A stretch of DNA of 64,000 bases, from contig CBDAQO010000002.1 in assembly GCA_965199105.1 (NCBI GenBank), positions 3,038,001-3,102,000 on the forward strand, written 5' to 3'. A program made the translations under genes and the position numbers. This document shows positions 1 through 9,004 of this stretch, piece after piece (positions within the stretch are counted from its first letter, which is position 1; each line of letters opens with the position of its first letter). Source of the DNA: LMUY01 sp965199105. Lineage in GTDB: Bacteria; Pseudomonadota; Alphaproteobacteria; Acetobacterales; Acetobacteraceae. The notes under the pieces were generated by a model. That model did no database searches, had not been told where the DNA came from, and worked only from the letters and a program-made list of their open reading frames with translations.

Positions 1-149
1 CGGCGCAGCGCGTCGTAGTCGGCGTCGCTGATCTCGGGCGCGTCCTCGGTGTTGTACAGCCGGTCGTGGTGCGCGATGTCCTGCGCCAACCGGGCCAGTT
101 CGTCGGCGGCCTCTTCCTCGGTGAGTTCTTCGGGTGTGCGGTCGGTCAT
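1..149 (-). CDS. ligA: NAD-dependent DNA ligase, N-terminal fragment (cut by window edge)
   Basis: Reading the minus strand from ATG at 149 gives about 49 codons before the window ends. The visible peptide has the typical start of bacterial NAD+ ligases: an acidic helix, then HHDRLYNTEDAPEISDADYD, the segment of adenylation subdomain Ia that binds the nicotinamide mononucleotide part of NAD+. The enzyme seals nicks during replication and repair. The rest of the gene lies to the left of the window. It is transcribed divergently from the PTS operon, so the roughly 300 bases at 150-446 should hold promoters for both. Identity rests on this short stretch only, but the motif is distinctive. Confidence 0.85.
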   Translation of the reverse strand, partial: MTDRTPEELTEEEAADELARLAQDIAHHDRLYNTEDAPEISDADYDALR

Positions 150-446
150 GATGGCGGCTTGGGCCCTCGCTTGGGCGGCGATGTCGCGCTCGATCTACCA
201 CCGGCAGTCGTTTTTCACAGCGCCCCTGTCGCCGCGGCCACACTGTTGCAGCAACGCCGAGGTTTCGGCTTTCTTTTTTCCCGGTCCGTTCGCGCAGTGT
301 CGCAGCATCTCTTCGCAACACTCTGACCCGTCTCGCACTTGCCATTGCGGACGCATTGCAAGAGCGTCATAGAACCGTTGGCCGGATCACGAATTGCTTC
401 GAAGTCTCTTTCCTTCTGCATCGCACCGGCTCACATACCGCTCGCA
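150..446. promoter_or_regulatory. Divergent intergenic region between ligA and hprK
   Basis: About 297 bases separate the two divergent starts. I see no convincing open frame with family resemblance and no clear operator. It must carry the promoters of ligA and of the hprK operon, but I cannot place -35/-10 boxes with confidence. Several short frames in it look like chance. Confidence 0.4.
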
Positions 447-863
447 ATGCAAATCCATGCGAGCTGCGCCGCCCGCGAGGGCCAAGGCGTATTGCTGCTA
501 GGTCCTTCCGGATCAGGGAAGTCCGACCTGTTATTGCGCTTGCTCGATCGTGGTTTCGACCTGGTGGCCGACGACCGGGTCGACCTCGAGGCCGGTGTCG
601 CCTCCGCGCCCGCCGCCATCGCCGGGCTGGTCGAGGTGCGCGGCATCGGCGTGGTGGAACTGCCGCACATCCCGCGCGCCGCCGTGGTGTTGGCGGTGGC
701 GCTCGGCACCGGCGAGCGGATGCCCGACCCGGCGCGCCACGGCCCTTCCGGCTGCCCCCTCGTCCATGTCGACCCGGCGGCCGCCTCGGCGGTGCAGCGC
801 GTCGCCTTGGCGCTCGACTGCGTGCTGGGCCGAACCCGCGCCATCGCCGGTGCCTTGACGTGA
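447..863 (+). CDS. hprK: HPr kinase/phosphorylase, short alphaproteobacterial form
   Basis: 138 residues, matching the compact alphaproteobacterial HprK that has only the catalytic domain; Firmicutes proteins are about 310 residues. The Walker A motif GPSGSGKS lies at residues 19-26, followed by VADDRV. The enzyme phosphorylates, or removes phosphate from, a serine of HPr. ATG 447 was chosen because MQIHASC is where the family begins; the open frame continues upstream to 339 without similarity. The gene overlaps rapZ by 4 bases (GTGA), so the two are translationally coupled. The target HPr is encoded two genes downstream. Confidence 0.93.
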   Translation: MQIHASCAAREGQGVLLLGPSGSGKSDLLLRLLDRGFDLVADDRVDLEAGVASAPAAIAGLVEVRGIGVVELPHIPRAAVVLAVALGTGERMPDPARHGPSGCPLVHVDPAAASAVQRVALALDCVLGRTRAIAGALT

Positions 864-1804
864 CGCCGCGCCGGGTCGTCCTCGTCACCGGGCTGTCGGG
901 CGCGGGCCGCTCATCCATCCTGCGGGTGTTGGAGGATTTGGGCTACGAGGCGGTCGATAACCCACCCTTGGCGCTGATCGAGGAACTCGCCTGCCGAACC
1001 GAGCGCCCGGTGGCGATTGGGATCGACGCGCGCAGCCGCGGGTTCGACGCCGACGCGACCCTGGCCGTGATCGACCGGCTGCGCCAAGCGGGGGGGCTTT
1101 GGCCCGAGCTGGTGTTTGCCTACGCCGAGGATGGCGCGCTGCTGCGCCGCTTCACCGAGACGCGCCGGCGCCACCCGCTCGCCCCGGACGGGCGGGTGAC
1201 GGACGGGATCGCGCGCGAGATCGCCCTCACCGCCCGACTGCGCGAATCGGCCGACTTGGTGATCGACACGTCCGACACGAGCCTGCCGGCGTTGCGCCAC
1301 TTGGTGGAGGCGCGCTTTGCCGCCCCCGTCGCGGGCCGCCCCGCCTTGACGGTGTCGCTGCTGTCGTTCGGTTACCCGCGAGGGCTGCCAAAAGAGGCAG
1401 ATCTGGTGTTCGATGCACGCTTCTTGCGCAACCCCCACTACGATCCCCATCTCCGCCCACGCACCGGGATGGACGCGGACGTCGCTGCCTACGTCGAGGC
1501 AGACCCTGATTTCACCCGGTTTTTCGACCAGATCATGGCCATGTTGCGGCTGCTGCTGCCCCGCTTCGTGCAGGAAGGAAAGAAATACGTGACCATCGCG
1601 GTCGGTTGCACAGGCGGGAGGCACCGCTCGGTGCGCATCGTCGAAAAGCTCGCCGCCCAGCTCTGCAGCGCCAGGCGGTCCTGCGAGGCCGGGCTTGACA
1701 TGGCGGCATGGCAGGTGACGGTTGCGCACCGTGAGTTGCAGAAAGTCGATGCGTCACACCCTGGCATGCAGCTCGTGGGTTCCGTTCAGGCGCAGGAGGC
1801 CTAA
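860..1804 (+). CDS. rapZ: RapZ family nucleotide-binding protein (RNase adapter)
   Basis: 314 residues. The N-terminal part has a P-loop, GLSGAGRS, where arginine replaces the usual lysine, then the family motif LEDLGYEAVDN. The C-terminal half has HYDPHLRPRTG and the strongly conserved CTGGRHRSV. In enterobacteria RapZ guides RNase E to a small RNA controlling GlmS; the target in alphaproteobacteria is not established. The GTG start at 860 overlaps the hprK stop. A longer open frame in the same phase reaches back to 356 but is only the shadow of hprK. Position between hprK and the EIIA gene is typical of alphaproteobacterial PTS regulatory operons. Confidence 0.93.
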   Translation: MTPRRVVLVTGLSGAGRSSILRVLEDLGYEAVDNPPLALIEELACRTERPVAIGIDARSRGFDADATLAVIDRLRQAGGLWPELVFAYAEDGALLRRFTETRRRHPLAPDGRVTDGIAREIALTARLRESADLVIDTSDTSLPALRHLVEARFAAPVAGRPALTVSLLSFGYPRGLPKEADLVFDARFLRNPHYDPHLRPRTGMDADVAAYVEADPDFTRFFDQIMAMLRLLLPRFVQEGKKYVTIAVGCTGGRHRSVRIVEKLAAQLCSARRSCEAGLDMAAWQVTVAHRELQKVDASHPGMQLVGSVQAQEA

Positions 1805-1813
1805 GACCCCGCC

Positions 1814-2236
1814 ATGATCGGACTCGTCCTGGTTTCCCATGGCCGCCTCGCCGAGGAACTTCGCCTCGCGCTCGAGCATGTGGTCGGCCCGCAGGAACAC
1901 GTCGCCACCGTCTGCATCGGGCCAGACGACGACATGGAGATGCGTCGCGCCGACATCCAAGCCTGCATCGTGCGGGTGGACGAAGGCGACGGCGTGGTGC
2001 TGCTGACCGACATGTTCGGCGGCACGCCCTCGAACCTGGCCATCTCGCTGATGGACCGGCCCGGCGTGGAGGTGATCGCCGGAGTGAACCTGCCGATGCT
2101 GGTCAAGCTCGCCAAGGTGCGCGGCCGGCGCCCGCTGGGCGAGTGCGTCGACTGCGCCGAGAGTGCCGGGCGGAAATACATCGCCGCGGCGTCCCACGTG
2201 CTGCATGGCTGCCGGCTCAACGGGAAGGGCAGCTAG
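1814..2236 (+). CDS. PTS system mannose-type EIIA component
   Basis: 140 residues. It opens with the EIIA-Man fold signature MIGLVLVSHGRLAEEL, whose His9 is the expected phosphorylation site. LLTDMFGGTPSNLA follows, also diagnostic. No EIIB, EIIC or EIID sugar permease genes are nearby, so it is probably the end of a regulatory phosphorelay (EI to HPr to EIIA) and not a sugar importer. It lies 9 bases after rapZ and 8 bases before the HPr gene, in one operon. The partner it regulates cannot be read from the sequence. Confidence 0.92.
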   Translation: MIGLVLVSHGRLAEELRLALEHVVGPQEHVATVCIGPDDDMEMRRADIQACIVRVDEGDGVVLLTDMFGGTPSNLAISLMDRPGVEVIAGVNLPMLVKLAKVRGRRPLGECVDCAESAGRKYIAAASHVLHGCRLNGKGS

Positions 2237-2244
2237 GCCGCATC

Positions 2245-2535
2245 ATGGACGGTGCGGCCGCTCCCGTCCTGGTGGTGCACGCCACCGTGCGCAACCGCCG
2301 CGGCCTGCATGCCCGCGCCGCCGCCAAGTTCGTCAGCACCGCCGAGCGGTTCGCCGCCGCCATCGAGGTGGAGGCCTACGGGCAGACCGTGTCGGCCCAG
2401 TCCATCATGGGGCTGATGATGCTGGGGGCGGGCACCGGCACGGCGCTCGAGATGCGCGCGACCGGCGACGATGCGAAAGATGCCCTTGCGGCGTTGGCCG
2501 CGTTGGTCGATGCCGGTTTCCATGAGCAAGACTGA
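2245..2535 (+). CDS. ptsH: HPr phosphocarrier protein
   Basis: 96 residues. The motif NRRGLHARAA holds the EI-dependent phosphohistidine. SAQSIMGLMML contains the serine matching Ser46 of classical HPr, the target of the kinase made from hprK in the same operon. Both control points are therefore intact. ATG 2245 starts the conserved part; the open frame extends upstream without similarity. The end overlaps the EI gene by 14 bases, so translation is coupled. Confidence 0.93.
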   Translation: MDGAAAPVLVVHATVRNRRGLHARAAAKFVSTAERFAAAIEVEAYGQTVSAQSIMGLMMLGAGTGTALEMRATGDDAKDALAALAALVDAGFHEQD

Positions 2536-4348
2536 GGAAACGGGGCCACAGAACCCCTGTGCCACGCCGCGCCAGCCCGGCTTTGAACGGCGGCTGAGCG
2601 GGCTGCCGGTCGGCGCGGGGGTTGCCATCGGCCCGCTGTTCAGCACCACCGAGCCCAAGCCCGAGTTCACCCGCCAGCGCATCGTGGCCTCCGACATCGA
2701 GGCCGAACGGGTGCGGCTGGACGCGGCGGTCACCGTCTCGCGCAAGCAACTGGGCAAGCTGCGCGCCCGCCTGCAAGTGCTGCCGGAGGAGACCCAGGCG
2801 GAGATCGCGCCGTTGCTGGACGCCTACAGCCAGATGCTGGGCCAGTCCCGCCTGCTGCGGGGGGCGCGGACGCGGATCGCGGAGGGGTTGCGCTCGGCCG
2901 AGCGGGCGGTGATGGACGAGGCGGAGGCGATCGCGGCCGCCCTGGTCGCGGCCAACGCCGATGACCCGGCGGCCGGGCAGCGCCGGGCCGAAGAGGTGCG
3001 CGACATCGGCCGCCGGCTGGTGCGCAACCTGACGCGGGCGCCGTTCCGCTCCTTCGCCGGCCTGCCAGCGGGCGCCATCGTGGTCGCGGAGTGGCTCACC
3101 CCGGCCGACGCGGCGCTGATCGACCCCTCCCGCGTGGCCGGGGTGGCGACCGAGGAGGGCGGCGCGGACGGCCACACCGCCATCATGCTGCGCGCGCTCG
3201 GCATCCCCACTGTGCTGGGTGCGCTCGGGCTGATGGCCCACATGCGGCCCGGCGGCGTCGCGGTGGTGGACGGCTCCTCCGGCCTGGTGATCCTAGACCC
3301 GTCGCCGGCCGTGCTGGTGCAGGCGAGGCGCGCGGTGATCGCCTTCGCCCGCCGGCGCCAGCGCTGGGGACGGCTGCGGAGGCTGCCGGCGGTGACCGCC
3401 TGCGGGGTGGCGGTGGAGCTGCAGGCCAACCTCGAAATCCCGGCCGAGCTGCCGCTGATCGCCCAGTCCGGCGCGCACGGGGTGGGGCTGTTGCGCAGCG
3501 AGTTCCTGTTCATGAACCGCGACACCATGCCGGACGAGCGCGCCCAGGCCGAGATCTACACCGCCGCGGTCGAGGCCATGGCGGGGGACCCGGTGACCAT
3601 CCGCGCGCTCGACTGGGGCGGCGAGAAGGAGATCGAGGCGCTGATCGCCAGCGGCGTCGTGCATGACCAGCCGCACGTGAACCCGGCCTTGGGCGCGCGC
3701 GGCATCCGCATGCTGCTGGCGCACCCCGAGCTGCTGGAAACCCAGTTTGCCGCCATCCTGCGCGCGGCGGCGGCCGGGCCAGTGCGCGTGCTGCTGCCGA
3801 TGGTGACCAACCCGGCGGAGGTGCAGCAGGCGCGGCAGATCTATCTCGCGGCGGCCGAGCGGCTGCGGCTGCGCGGGCTGCGTGTGCCCAGCCCATTGCC
3901 GCCGCTCGGCATCATGGTGGAGATGCCGGCGGCGGCGCTGTGTGCCGCTGCGTTGGCCGCGGCCGCGGATTTCTTTGCCATCGGGACCAACGACCTCACC
4001 ATGTACACCCTGGCGGCGGACCGGGCCGAGAGCGACGCGCAGCAGATCTACGACCCGCTGCACCCCGCCGTGCTGCGGCTGATCGGCATGACGGTGGCGG
4101 AGGCGCAGCGCGCCGGCATCCCGGTGTCGATCTGCGGCGAGATGGCGGCCCAGGCGCGCAACATGCCGCTGCTGCTCGGCATGGGGCTGCGCTCGTTCTC
4201 GGTCAACGCCACCGCCGTGCCGCGGGTGAAGCAGGCGGTCCGCACCAGCCAGGTCGCTGCCTGCGAGGCGCTGGCCGCCGCGGTGATGCAGGCCACCAGC
4301 GCGGAGTCGGTGGCCGGGCTGGTGCGGGCATTCGGCGAGCGGAGGTAG
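2522..4348 (+). CDS. ptsI: Phosphoenolpyruvate-protein phosphotransferase (PTS enzyme I)
   Basis: 608 residues, slightly longer than classical enzyme I (about 575). It moves phosphate from PEP to HPr. The swivelling-domain active site is visible as GGADGHTAIMLRALGIPTV with its catalytic His. The PEP-binding barrel shows GLLRSEFLFMNR, and SICGEMA holds the conserved C-terminal Cys. There is no N-terminal GAF domain, unlike the nitrogen-type PtsP. ATG 2522 overlaps the HPr stop region. The TAG stop at 4346-4348 is followed at once by the first copy of the repeat family. Confidence 0.92.
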   Translation: MSKTEETGPQNPCATPRQPGFERRLSGLPVGAGVAIGPLFSTTEPKPEFTRQRIVASDIEAERVRLDAAVTVSRKQLGKLRARLQVLPEETQAEIAPLLDAYSQMLGQSRLLRGARTRIAEGLRSAERAVMDEAEAIAAALVAANADDPAAGQRRAEEVRDIGRRLVRNLTRAPFRSFAGLPAGAIVVAEWLTPADAALIDPSRVAGVATEEGGADGHTAIMLRALGIPTVLGALGLMAHMRPGGVAVVDGSSGLVILDPSPAVLVQARRAVIAFARRRQRWGRLRRLPAVTACGVAVELQANLEIPAELPLIAQSGAHGVGLLRSEFLFMNRDTMPDERAQAEIYTAAVEAMAGDPVTIRALDWGGEKEIEALIASGVVHDQPHVNPALGARGIRMLLAHPELLETQFAAILRAAAAGPVRVLLPMVTNPAEVQQARQIYLAAAERLRLRGLRVPSPLPPLGIMVEMPAAALCAAALAAAADFFAIGTNDLTMYTLAADRAESDAQQIYDPLHPAVLRLIGMTVAEAQRAGIPVSICGEMAAQARNMPLLLGMGLRSFSVNATAVPRVKQAVRTSQVAACEALAAAVMQATSAESVAGLVRAFGERR

Positions 4349-4454
4349 CTAGAGCAGATCCCGATCAGGTGGCATCACCTGATCGGGTGAAGAGGCTCGC
4401 CAAACAAAGAGCTAGAGGATTTGGAGCGAGCCAAAGCGAACGGAAAATCCTCTA
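4349..4454 (+). repeat. Intergenic palindromic repeat, copy A (MITE-like)
   Basis: 106 bases between convergent genes. It begins CTAGAGCAG and ends CCTCTA, each end with a TA dinucleotide. The first hairpin has perfect 10-base arms CGATCAGGTG and CACCTGATCG around GCAT. The second has arms AGAGGATTT and AAATCCTCT. The right-hand CTA (4452-4454) is the stop codon of the minus-strand neighbour. Related copies lie at 29976, 34357, 38656 and 44088. It probably acts as a bidirectional terminator; its origin as a TA-targeting MITE is inferred. Confidence 0.85.
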
Positions 4455-7400
4455 ACCGGTGGCGGCGAGGTCGAGCCGGGCGCGGATCGCCTCCAACACG
4501 TAGCCGCTTTCCACCCGGGGGGCGCAGAAGCGGGCGGGGCAGGGGCGGGCATCCGGGTAACGCGCCGGGTAGTCAGACGCGTTATGGAACATCTGCCGGC
4601 TGTCGTCGTCGACGAAGGTCTCGCTCGGCACGCCCTCGGCCAGCAGCGTGTCATGGCTGTCGAGCTCGACGTGGACGTAGTCGATCCGCGCGGAAGCCGG
4701 GTCCCGCACGATCGTGGTGCCGTTGACCAGCAGGCGCGCGGCGACCAACACGCCGTCCAGCAGCATGGCGTGTTCCGGGGAGACCCGCAGGTCCCGCCGC
4801 GGCAGGGCCGGGCCGAGCGCGCCGGCGCGGAACAGCACGGGCAGCAGCTCGCGCCGCCCAGCCAGAAAGCGCCCGGCATAGCTGCGCCGCCCGACCCAGC
4901 GGATTGGCCGCAGCGCCCCCGAGCTGGTGACGATGAGGTCGCCGATTGCCAGGCTCTCCACCGCGCGCTCGCCACGGTCGGTGAGGATGCGGGTGCCGGC
5001 GCAGTAGCAGGCGGCGCCGACGACCGCGCCGGCGGACAGTTCGAGCTGGTCGGGCGAGCTTCCCGGCACCGCCGCCAGCATGAACGGCAGGCTGCTGGCG
5101 CCCACGATGTCGAGCGCGTAGACGCCGTCGCTGGTGGGCGTGGCGGCGGCGTTGGTCTCCTGCAGCGGCACCCCGTCTTCGGTGAGCGTGACGATGTCGC
5201 CCGACACGGTGAGGCCGAGCGCGCCGCCACTGCCGAGATTGGGCGTCAGCAGGATGGCGTCGCCCGCGGAAAAGCCGCTGATGGCATTGGCGGGCGCGTT
5301 GTTGAAGGTTGAGTTCGCCTCGGGCGCCGGGTCGACCAGCAGCACCCCGTCGGCACCCGGCGCGAAGCTGATCGGGATGCTGCCGCCGGCATAGGCGTTG
5401 GGGAGCTCGAGCGTGCCGCCGCTGATCACCAGCCCGGACGCGCCTAGCCCACCGGACGTGCCGAGGTCGAGCGTGCCGGCGCCGGATTGGATCAGCGCGC
5501 CACCGTTGGTGATGCTGCTGGTGAAGTCGAGCACGGTGCCGGACGCTTCGTTCACGCCGACGTCGCCGTCGTTGTAGTCGGTGATGGTGTAGGTCGTGCC
5601 GCCGTTCTCCAGCGAGCCATTGCCAAACGGCGGGCCTGGATCACCAGGGGTCGGCGCCGCGCTCGACACGATGACGGGGGCGCTGGTGCCGGTGACGGTG
5701 AGGTCGGTGCCGCCCACGCCGTCGGCGCTCAGTTGGTAGGTGTAGGCGCCGGCGCTGGCGATCGGCAGCGCGATGCTCGCGCCATTGGAAATGGTGATCG
5801 GGTTGGTGCTGGGCAGCACCAGCGGCTGGCCGTTGGACGTGATGTCCACCACCGTCGCGCCGCTGCTCAACGGCGCCACGCCGAGCGCTGTGCTGAACGG
5901 CAGGAAGCCGAGGTCGATCACGTCGCCGGGCGCGATGGCGGTAATGGGGGCGAAGCTTGCGGCGGAATAGAGGTAGCCGCCATTGCCGGTGTTGGTGTCG
6001 GCCTCCACCAGCCCGGTGATGTCGAGCGTGGCGCTGGCCCCGGGGGCGAAGCTGAACGACGTGATGCCGGCGCCGGTGGACGCGGTGGCCGCGACCGTGC
6101 CGCCGGCGATCACCACCGTGCCGTCGAACAGCGCGTAGGCTTCGTAGCCGGGCAGCACCAGCGTGCCGGGCCCGGACTGGATAATGGCGCCCGAGGGCAG
6201 CGGTGTGGCCGCGGGCGTCACGTAGTCGGGGTCCGACGGCTCGTAGTAGCTGCCGCCGTCGGAGAACGTCGTGCTGGTGCCGTACTGCTCGGTGTAGACC
6301 CAGTTGCCGTTGGAGAGCGCCGCGACTTGCCATGCCGTGCCGCCGCCGGTGGTGGTGACGTCGGCCAGCGCGGCCAGTTCGGTGCCGGAGTTGCCGTCGC
6401 TCTCGGCCCCCAGCAGCAGCCCGCTCGCCCCGGCAATGGTCAGCGTGGCGATGCTGCCATCGGTGAACTCGTCCGGCGCACCGCTGGCGTTGAGGAGCGT
6501 CACGGTGTCGCCGTTGACCGACACGTCGAGCCCGGCGGCGGGGTAGGCCAGGCTGGCCAGGTCGATCACGTCGCCCGCGGTGAAGCCGGAGATGACGTTG
6601 CCGGGGGTGTCGCCGTCGACCAGCAGGGTGCCGGCGCTGTCGCTGTTGAAGTCGATCGCGCCGGACCCGGCTGCGGCCGCGCTGGTGAGCTCGACCGTGC
6701 CGCCATAGATCGTGACCGTGCCCAGGAAGCCGCTCAGCGACCCGGCGAGGGTGAGCGTGCCGCCGCCATATTCCACCAGCGCGCCGGCTCCGGTGAGGGT
6801 GCCGGCGAAGACGGCGTCGCCGCCGTCGGGCTGGGCAAACCCGAGCGTGGCGTTGTCGACCACGGCGCCGCCGGCCGACACCAGGTCGTTCAGCGCGCCG
6901 CCGGAGCCCAGGCTCTGCACGCCGCCGGACAATACCACCGTGCCCGTGGTGGTGCCTCCCGCCACGATCTGCTCCGCCCCGGCGCCGACCCGGGTGCCCG
7001 TCGCGGTGCCGCCGGACAGCACGCGCTCGGTGGCGCCACTCAGCCCGGCTGCGACGCTAGACAGGACGCTGCCAGACACGTGGCCGCTGCTCACCAGCAC
7101 CGTGCCGCCGCCCGCCACCAGGGTTGCCGACGCGGTGCCGCCCGACAGCACCAGGCTGCCGCCGGATGCCACCCGTACCGCCTCCGCCAAGCCGCCGTTC
7201 AGCGTGAGCAAGCCGCTGTCCAGCACGGCGGAAACCGTCCCCATGGCGCCCACCGCCACGCTGCCCGCCGCGGCCACGGTGTCGTTGACCGTGCGGCCGC
7301 CGGGCGCCACCAATTGCTTGCCGCTGATGGTGCTGCCGCTGTCGGTGCCGCCGCTGACCAATTCGCTGCCCAGCACGAGGGCGCCCGAGACCAGCCCGCC

Positions 7401-7928
7401 CGCCATCACTTGCAGGGCCGCGCTGGCCGTAATGGTGCCGAGCAGGCCGGAGCCGCCGGACGAGACCGTCTCCATCCCATAGGCCGAGACGATGCCGGCA
7501 CTGGCGACGCCGCCACCCAGCACGAGCAGGGTGCCACCGCTGCTCACCACGGTGGCAACGGCGCGCCCGGCGACGGCTTCGGTGGCCGCGCCGTATCCGC
7601 CCAGGCCTTCCTCCAGCACCGAGTTGCTGGTGGTGCCGCCGGCGAGCACGGCTTCGGTGCCGCCCACGCTGGTGGCGCTGGCCAGGCCGCCGCTGCTGAT
7701 CGTTTGCGTGCCGCCCGCGTTCACCTGGCCAGCCGACGCGCTGCCGCCGCCCGAGACCGTCTGGCTGCCACCGGCTGAAACCGTGCCCGAGACGTCGGTT
7801 CCGCCGGAGAGGACTTCCTGCCCGGCGATCCCGGTGCTGGTAGAGCGCCCGCCCGAGAGCACGGTCAACACCGAGCCGGCGGGCACGGCCAGGCCGGTCA
7901 TGCTCATCCCGGAGGAAATCGTCGCCAT
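4452..7928 (-). CDS. Large repeat protein with C-terminal Hint domain (adhesin-like)
   Basis: 1158 residues. Roughly residues 15-330 are tandem Ser/Gly/Thr-rich units of about 19 residues (for example GGTQTISSGG), like the AIDA-type strand-loop-strand repeats of autotransporter passengers. Residues 350-950 look like further beta-helix with autotransporter-associated strands. From Cys974 there is a Hint domain: CYCAGTRILTDRG, VESLAIGD and SPEHAML. In hedgehog/intein-type domains the Cys and His support self-cleavage or thioester formation. There is no C-terminal beta-barrel and no clear signal peptide, so the export route is unknown. The stop codon comes from repeat copy A. Surface adhesion is inferred from domain type. 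Confidence 0.8.
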   Translation of the reverse strand: MATISSGMSMTGLAVPAGSVLTVLSGGRSTSTGIAGQEVLSGGTDVSGTVSAGGSQTVSGGGSASAGQVNAGGTQTISSGGLASATSVGGTEAVLAGGTTSNSVLEEGLGGYGAATEAVAGRAVATVVSSGGTLLVLGGGVASAGIVSAYGMETVSSGGSGLLGTITASAALQVMAGGLVSGALVLGSELVSGGTDSGSTISGKQLVAPGGRTVNDTVAAAGSVAVGAMGTVSAVLDSGLLTLNGGLAEAVRVASGGSLVLSGGTASATLVAGGGTVLVSSGHVSGSVLSSVAAGLSGATERVLSGGTATGTRVGAGAEQIVAGGTTTGTVVLSGGVQSLGSGGALNDLVSAGGAVVDNATLGFAQPDGGDAVFAGTLTGAGALVEYGGGTLTLAGSLSGFLGTVTIYGGTVELTSAAAAGSGAIDFNSDSAGTLLVDGDTPGNVISGFTAGDVIDLASLAYPAAGLDVSVNGDTVTLLNASGAPDEFTDGSIATLTIAGASGLLLGAESDGNSGTELAALADVTTTGGGTAWQVAALSNGNWVYTEQYGTSTTFSDGGSYYEPSDPDYVTPAATPLPSGAIIQSGPGTLVLPGYEAYALFDGTVVIAGGTVAATASTGAGITSFSFAPGASATLDITGLVEADTNTGNGGYLYSAASFAPITAIAPGDVIDLGFLPFSTALGVAPLSSGATVVDITSNGQPLVLPSTNPITISNGASIALPIASAGAYTYQLSADGVGGTDLTVTGTSAPVIVSSAAPTPGDPGPPFGNGSLENGGTTYTITDYNDGDVGVNEASGTVLDFTSSITNGGALIQSGAGTLDLGTSGGLGASGLVISGGTLELPNAYAGGSIPISFAPGADGVLLVDPAPEANSTFNNAPANAISGFSAGDAILLTPNLGSGGALGLTVSGDIVTLTEDGVPLQETNAAATPTSDGVYALDIVGASSLPFMLAAVPGSSPDQLELSAGAVVGAACYCAGTRILTDRGERAVESLAIGDLIVTSSGALRPIRWVGRRSYAGRFLAGRRELLPVLFRAGALGPALPRRDLRVSPEHAMLLDGVLVAARLLVNGTTIVRDPASARIDYVHVELDSHDTLLAEGVPSETFVDDDSRQMFHNASDYPARYPDARPCPARFCAPRVESGYVLEAIRARLDLAATG

Positions 7929-8054
7929 GCGATGGTACTCCGTTACGGCCGCAGTCCGAGCCGAAACGTTCCATAAAGTAACACGGGCCGCGCTACAATT
8001 GAGGGCGAGGCCTTTTGTTCAACCACCGCGTGTAAAAAATCCGTTAATGCGGAG

Positions 8055-8807
8055 CTAAATCGTCCGCCCGCCATCCACCGGCAGCACCACGCCGGTGATG
8101 AAATTGGCCGCATCCGACGCAAGGTAGAGGCACGCCTGGGCGATGTCCTCGGCTTCGGACAGCCGGCCGAGCGGGATCGTGCTGGTGAAGCGGGCACGGT
8201 TCTCCGGCGTGTCCGGCATGCCCATGAAGGCCTCGAGCAACGCCGTGGCGCCCATGACCGGGGCGATGCAGTTCACCCGGATGCGGTCGGCCGCCAGCTC
8301 GGCCGCTAGCGCGCCCGACACCAGGTTCACCGCGCCCTTGGTCGCGTTGTACCACGCCAGCCCGGGGCGCGGCCGGATGCCGCCGGTCGAACCGATGTTG
8401 ATTATGCAGCCGCCCCCCTGCATCCGCATCACCGGCACGGCCGCAGTAACCATATGGAAGATCGATTTCACGTTCACCGCGAACACGCGGTCGAACTGCG
8501 CCTCGGTGGTCTGCAGCAGCGGCTGGTTTGGGTAGCTCCAACCGGCATTGTTGACCACGATGTCCAACTGGCCGCCATGCGCGGTCGCGGCGGCCACCGC
8601 GTTGGCCACGTCGGCGGCGTCGGTCACGTCACCGACGAAGGCCGTCGCCTGCCGCCCGATCTTGCCGGCCACGGCCTCCGCGCCGGGGCCGTTGCGGTCC
8701 ATCAGCAGCACGCGGGCGCCCTCGGCGGCGAACCGGGTGGCGATGGCGGCGCCAAAACCCGACGCCGCCCCCGTGACCAGCGCAGACTTACCTTCCAAAC
8801 GCGACAT
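8055..8807 (-). CDS. Short-chain dehydrogenase/reductase (SDR)
   Basis: 250 residues, a classical SDR. The NAD(P)-binding motif TGAASGFG is near residue 12, then NNAGW, the catalytic Ser in NIGSTGG, and the Tyr-Lys pair in WYNATKG. The C-terminus, GVVLPVDGG, is standard. Such enzymes oxidise or reduce alcohols or ketones; the substrate cannot be told. ATG at 8807 is preceded by a strong ribosome binding site (AGGGAGGACCGCC). The open frame extends to 9029 but only the part after 8807 matches the family. Divergent from the kinase gene. Confidence 0.88.
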   Translation of the reverse strand: MSRLEGKSALVTGAASGFGAAIATRFAAEGARVLLMDRNGPGAEAVAGKIGRQATAFVGDVTDAADVANAVAAATAHGGQLDIVVNNAGWSYPNQPLLQTTEAQFDRVFAVNVKSIFHMVTAAVPVMRMQGGGCIINIGSTGGIRPRPGLAWYNATKGAVNLVSGALAAELAADRIRVNCIAPVMGATALLEAFMGMPDTPENRARFTSTIPLGRLSEAEDIAQACLYLASDAANFITGVVLPVDGGRTI

Positions 8808-9004
8808 GGCGGTCCTCCCTTTGTTGTGCCGGTTTTGCCACCGGCTGGACAAAACACGCCAGCAAAGGCGCCGCCGGGTCAAGTTGCCGACAACTTTACA
8901 GAGGTAATGGCGAAGCGAGGGCTGCTTCAGGCCAAACTCCCCCCGCGGGCGCATCTTGGAGCCGGGTGGACCCGATGCTGGACCCGAGCTTGTCCGAGGA
9001 CGCG

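Noticed and set aside
5487..7778. Long open frame on the plus strand opposite the Hint protein gene
   Set aside because: It is a shadow of the repetitive GC-rich coding strand; the product is an Arg/Gly/Ala/His-rich string without any family pattern.
6880..7850. Possible CRISPR array, because of regularly spaced repeats
   Set aside because: The periodic sequence encodes imperfect 19-residue protein repeats; units are not identical and there are no spacers.
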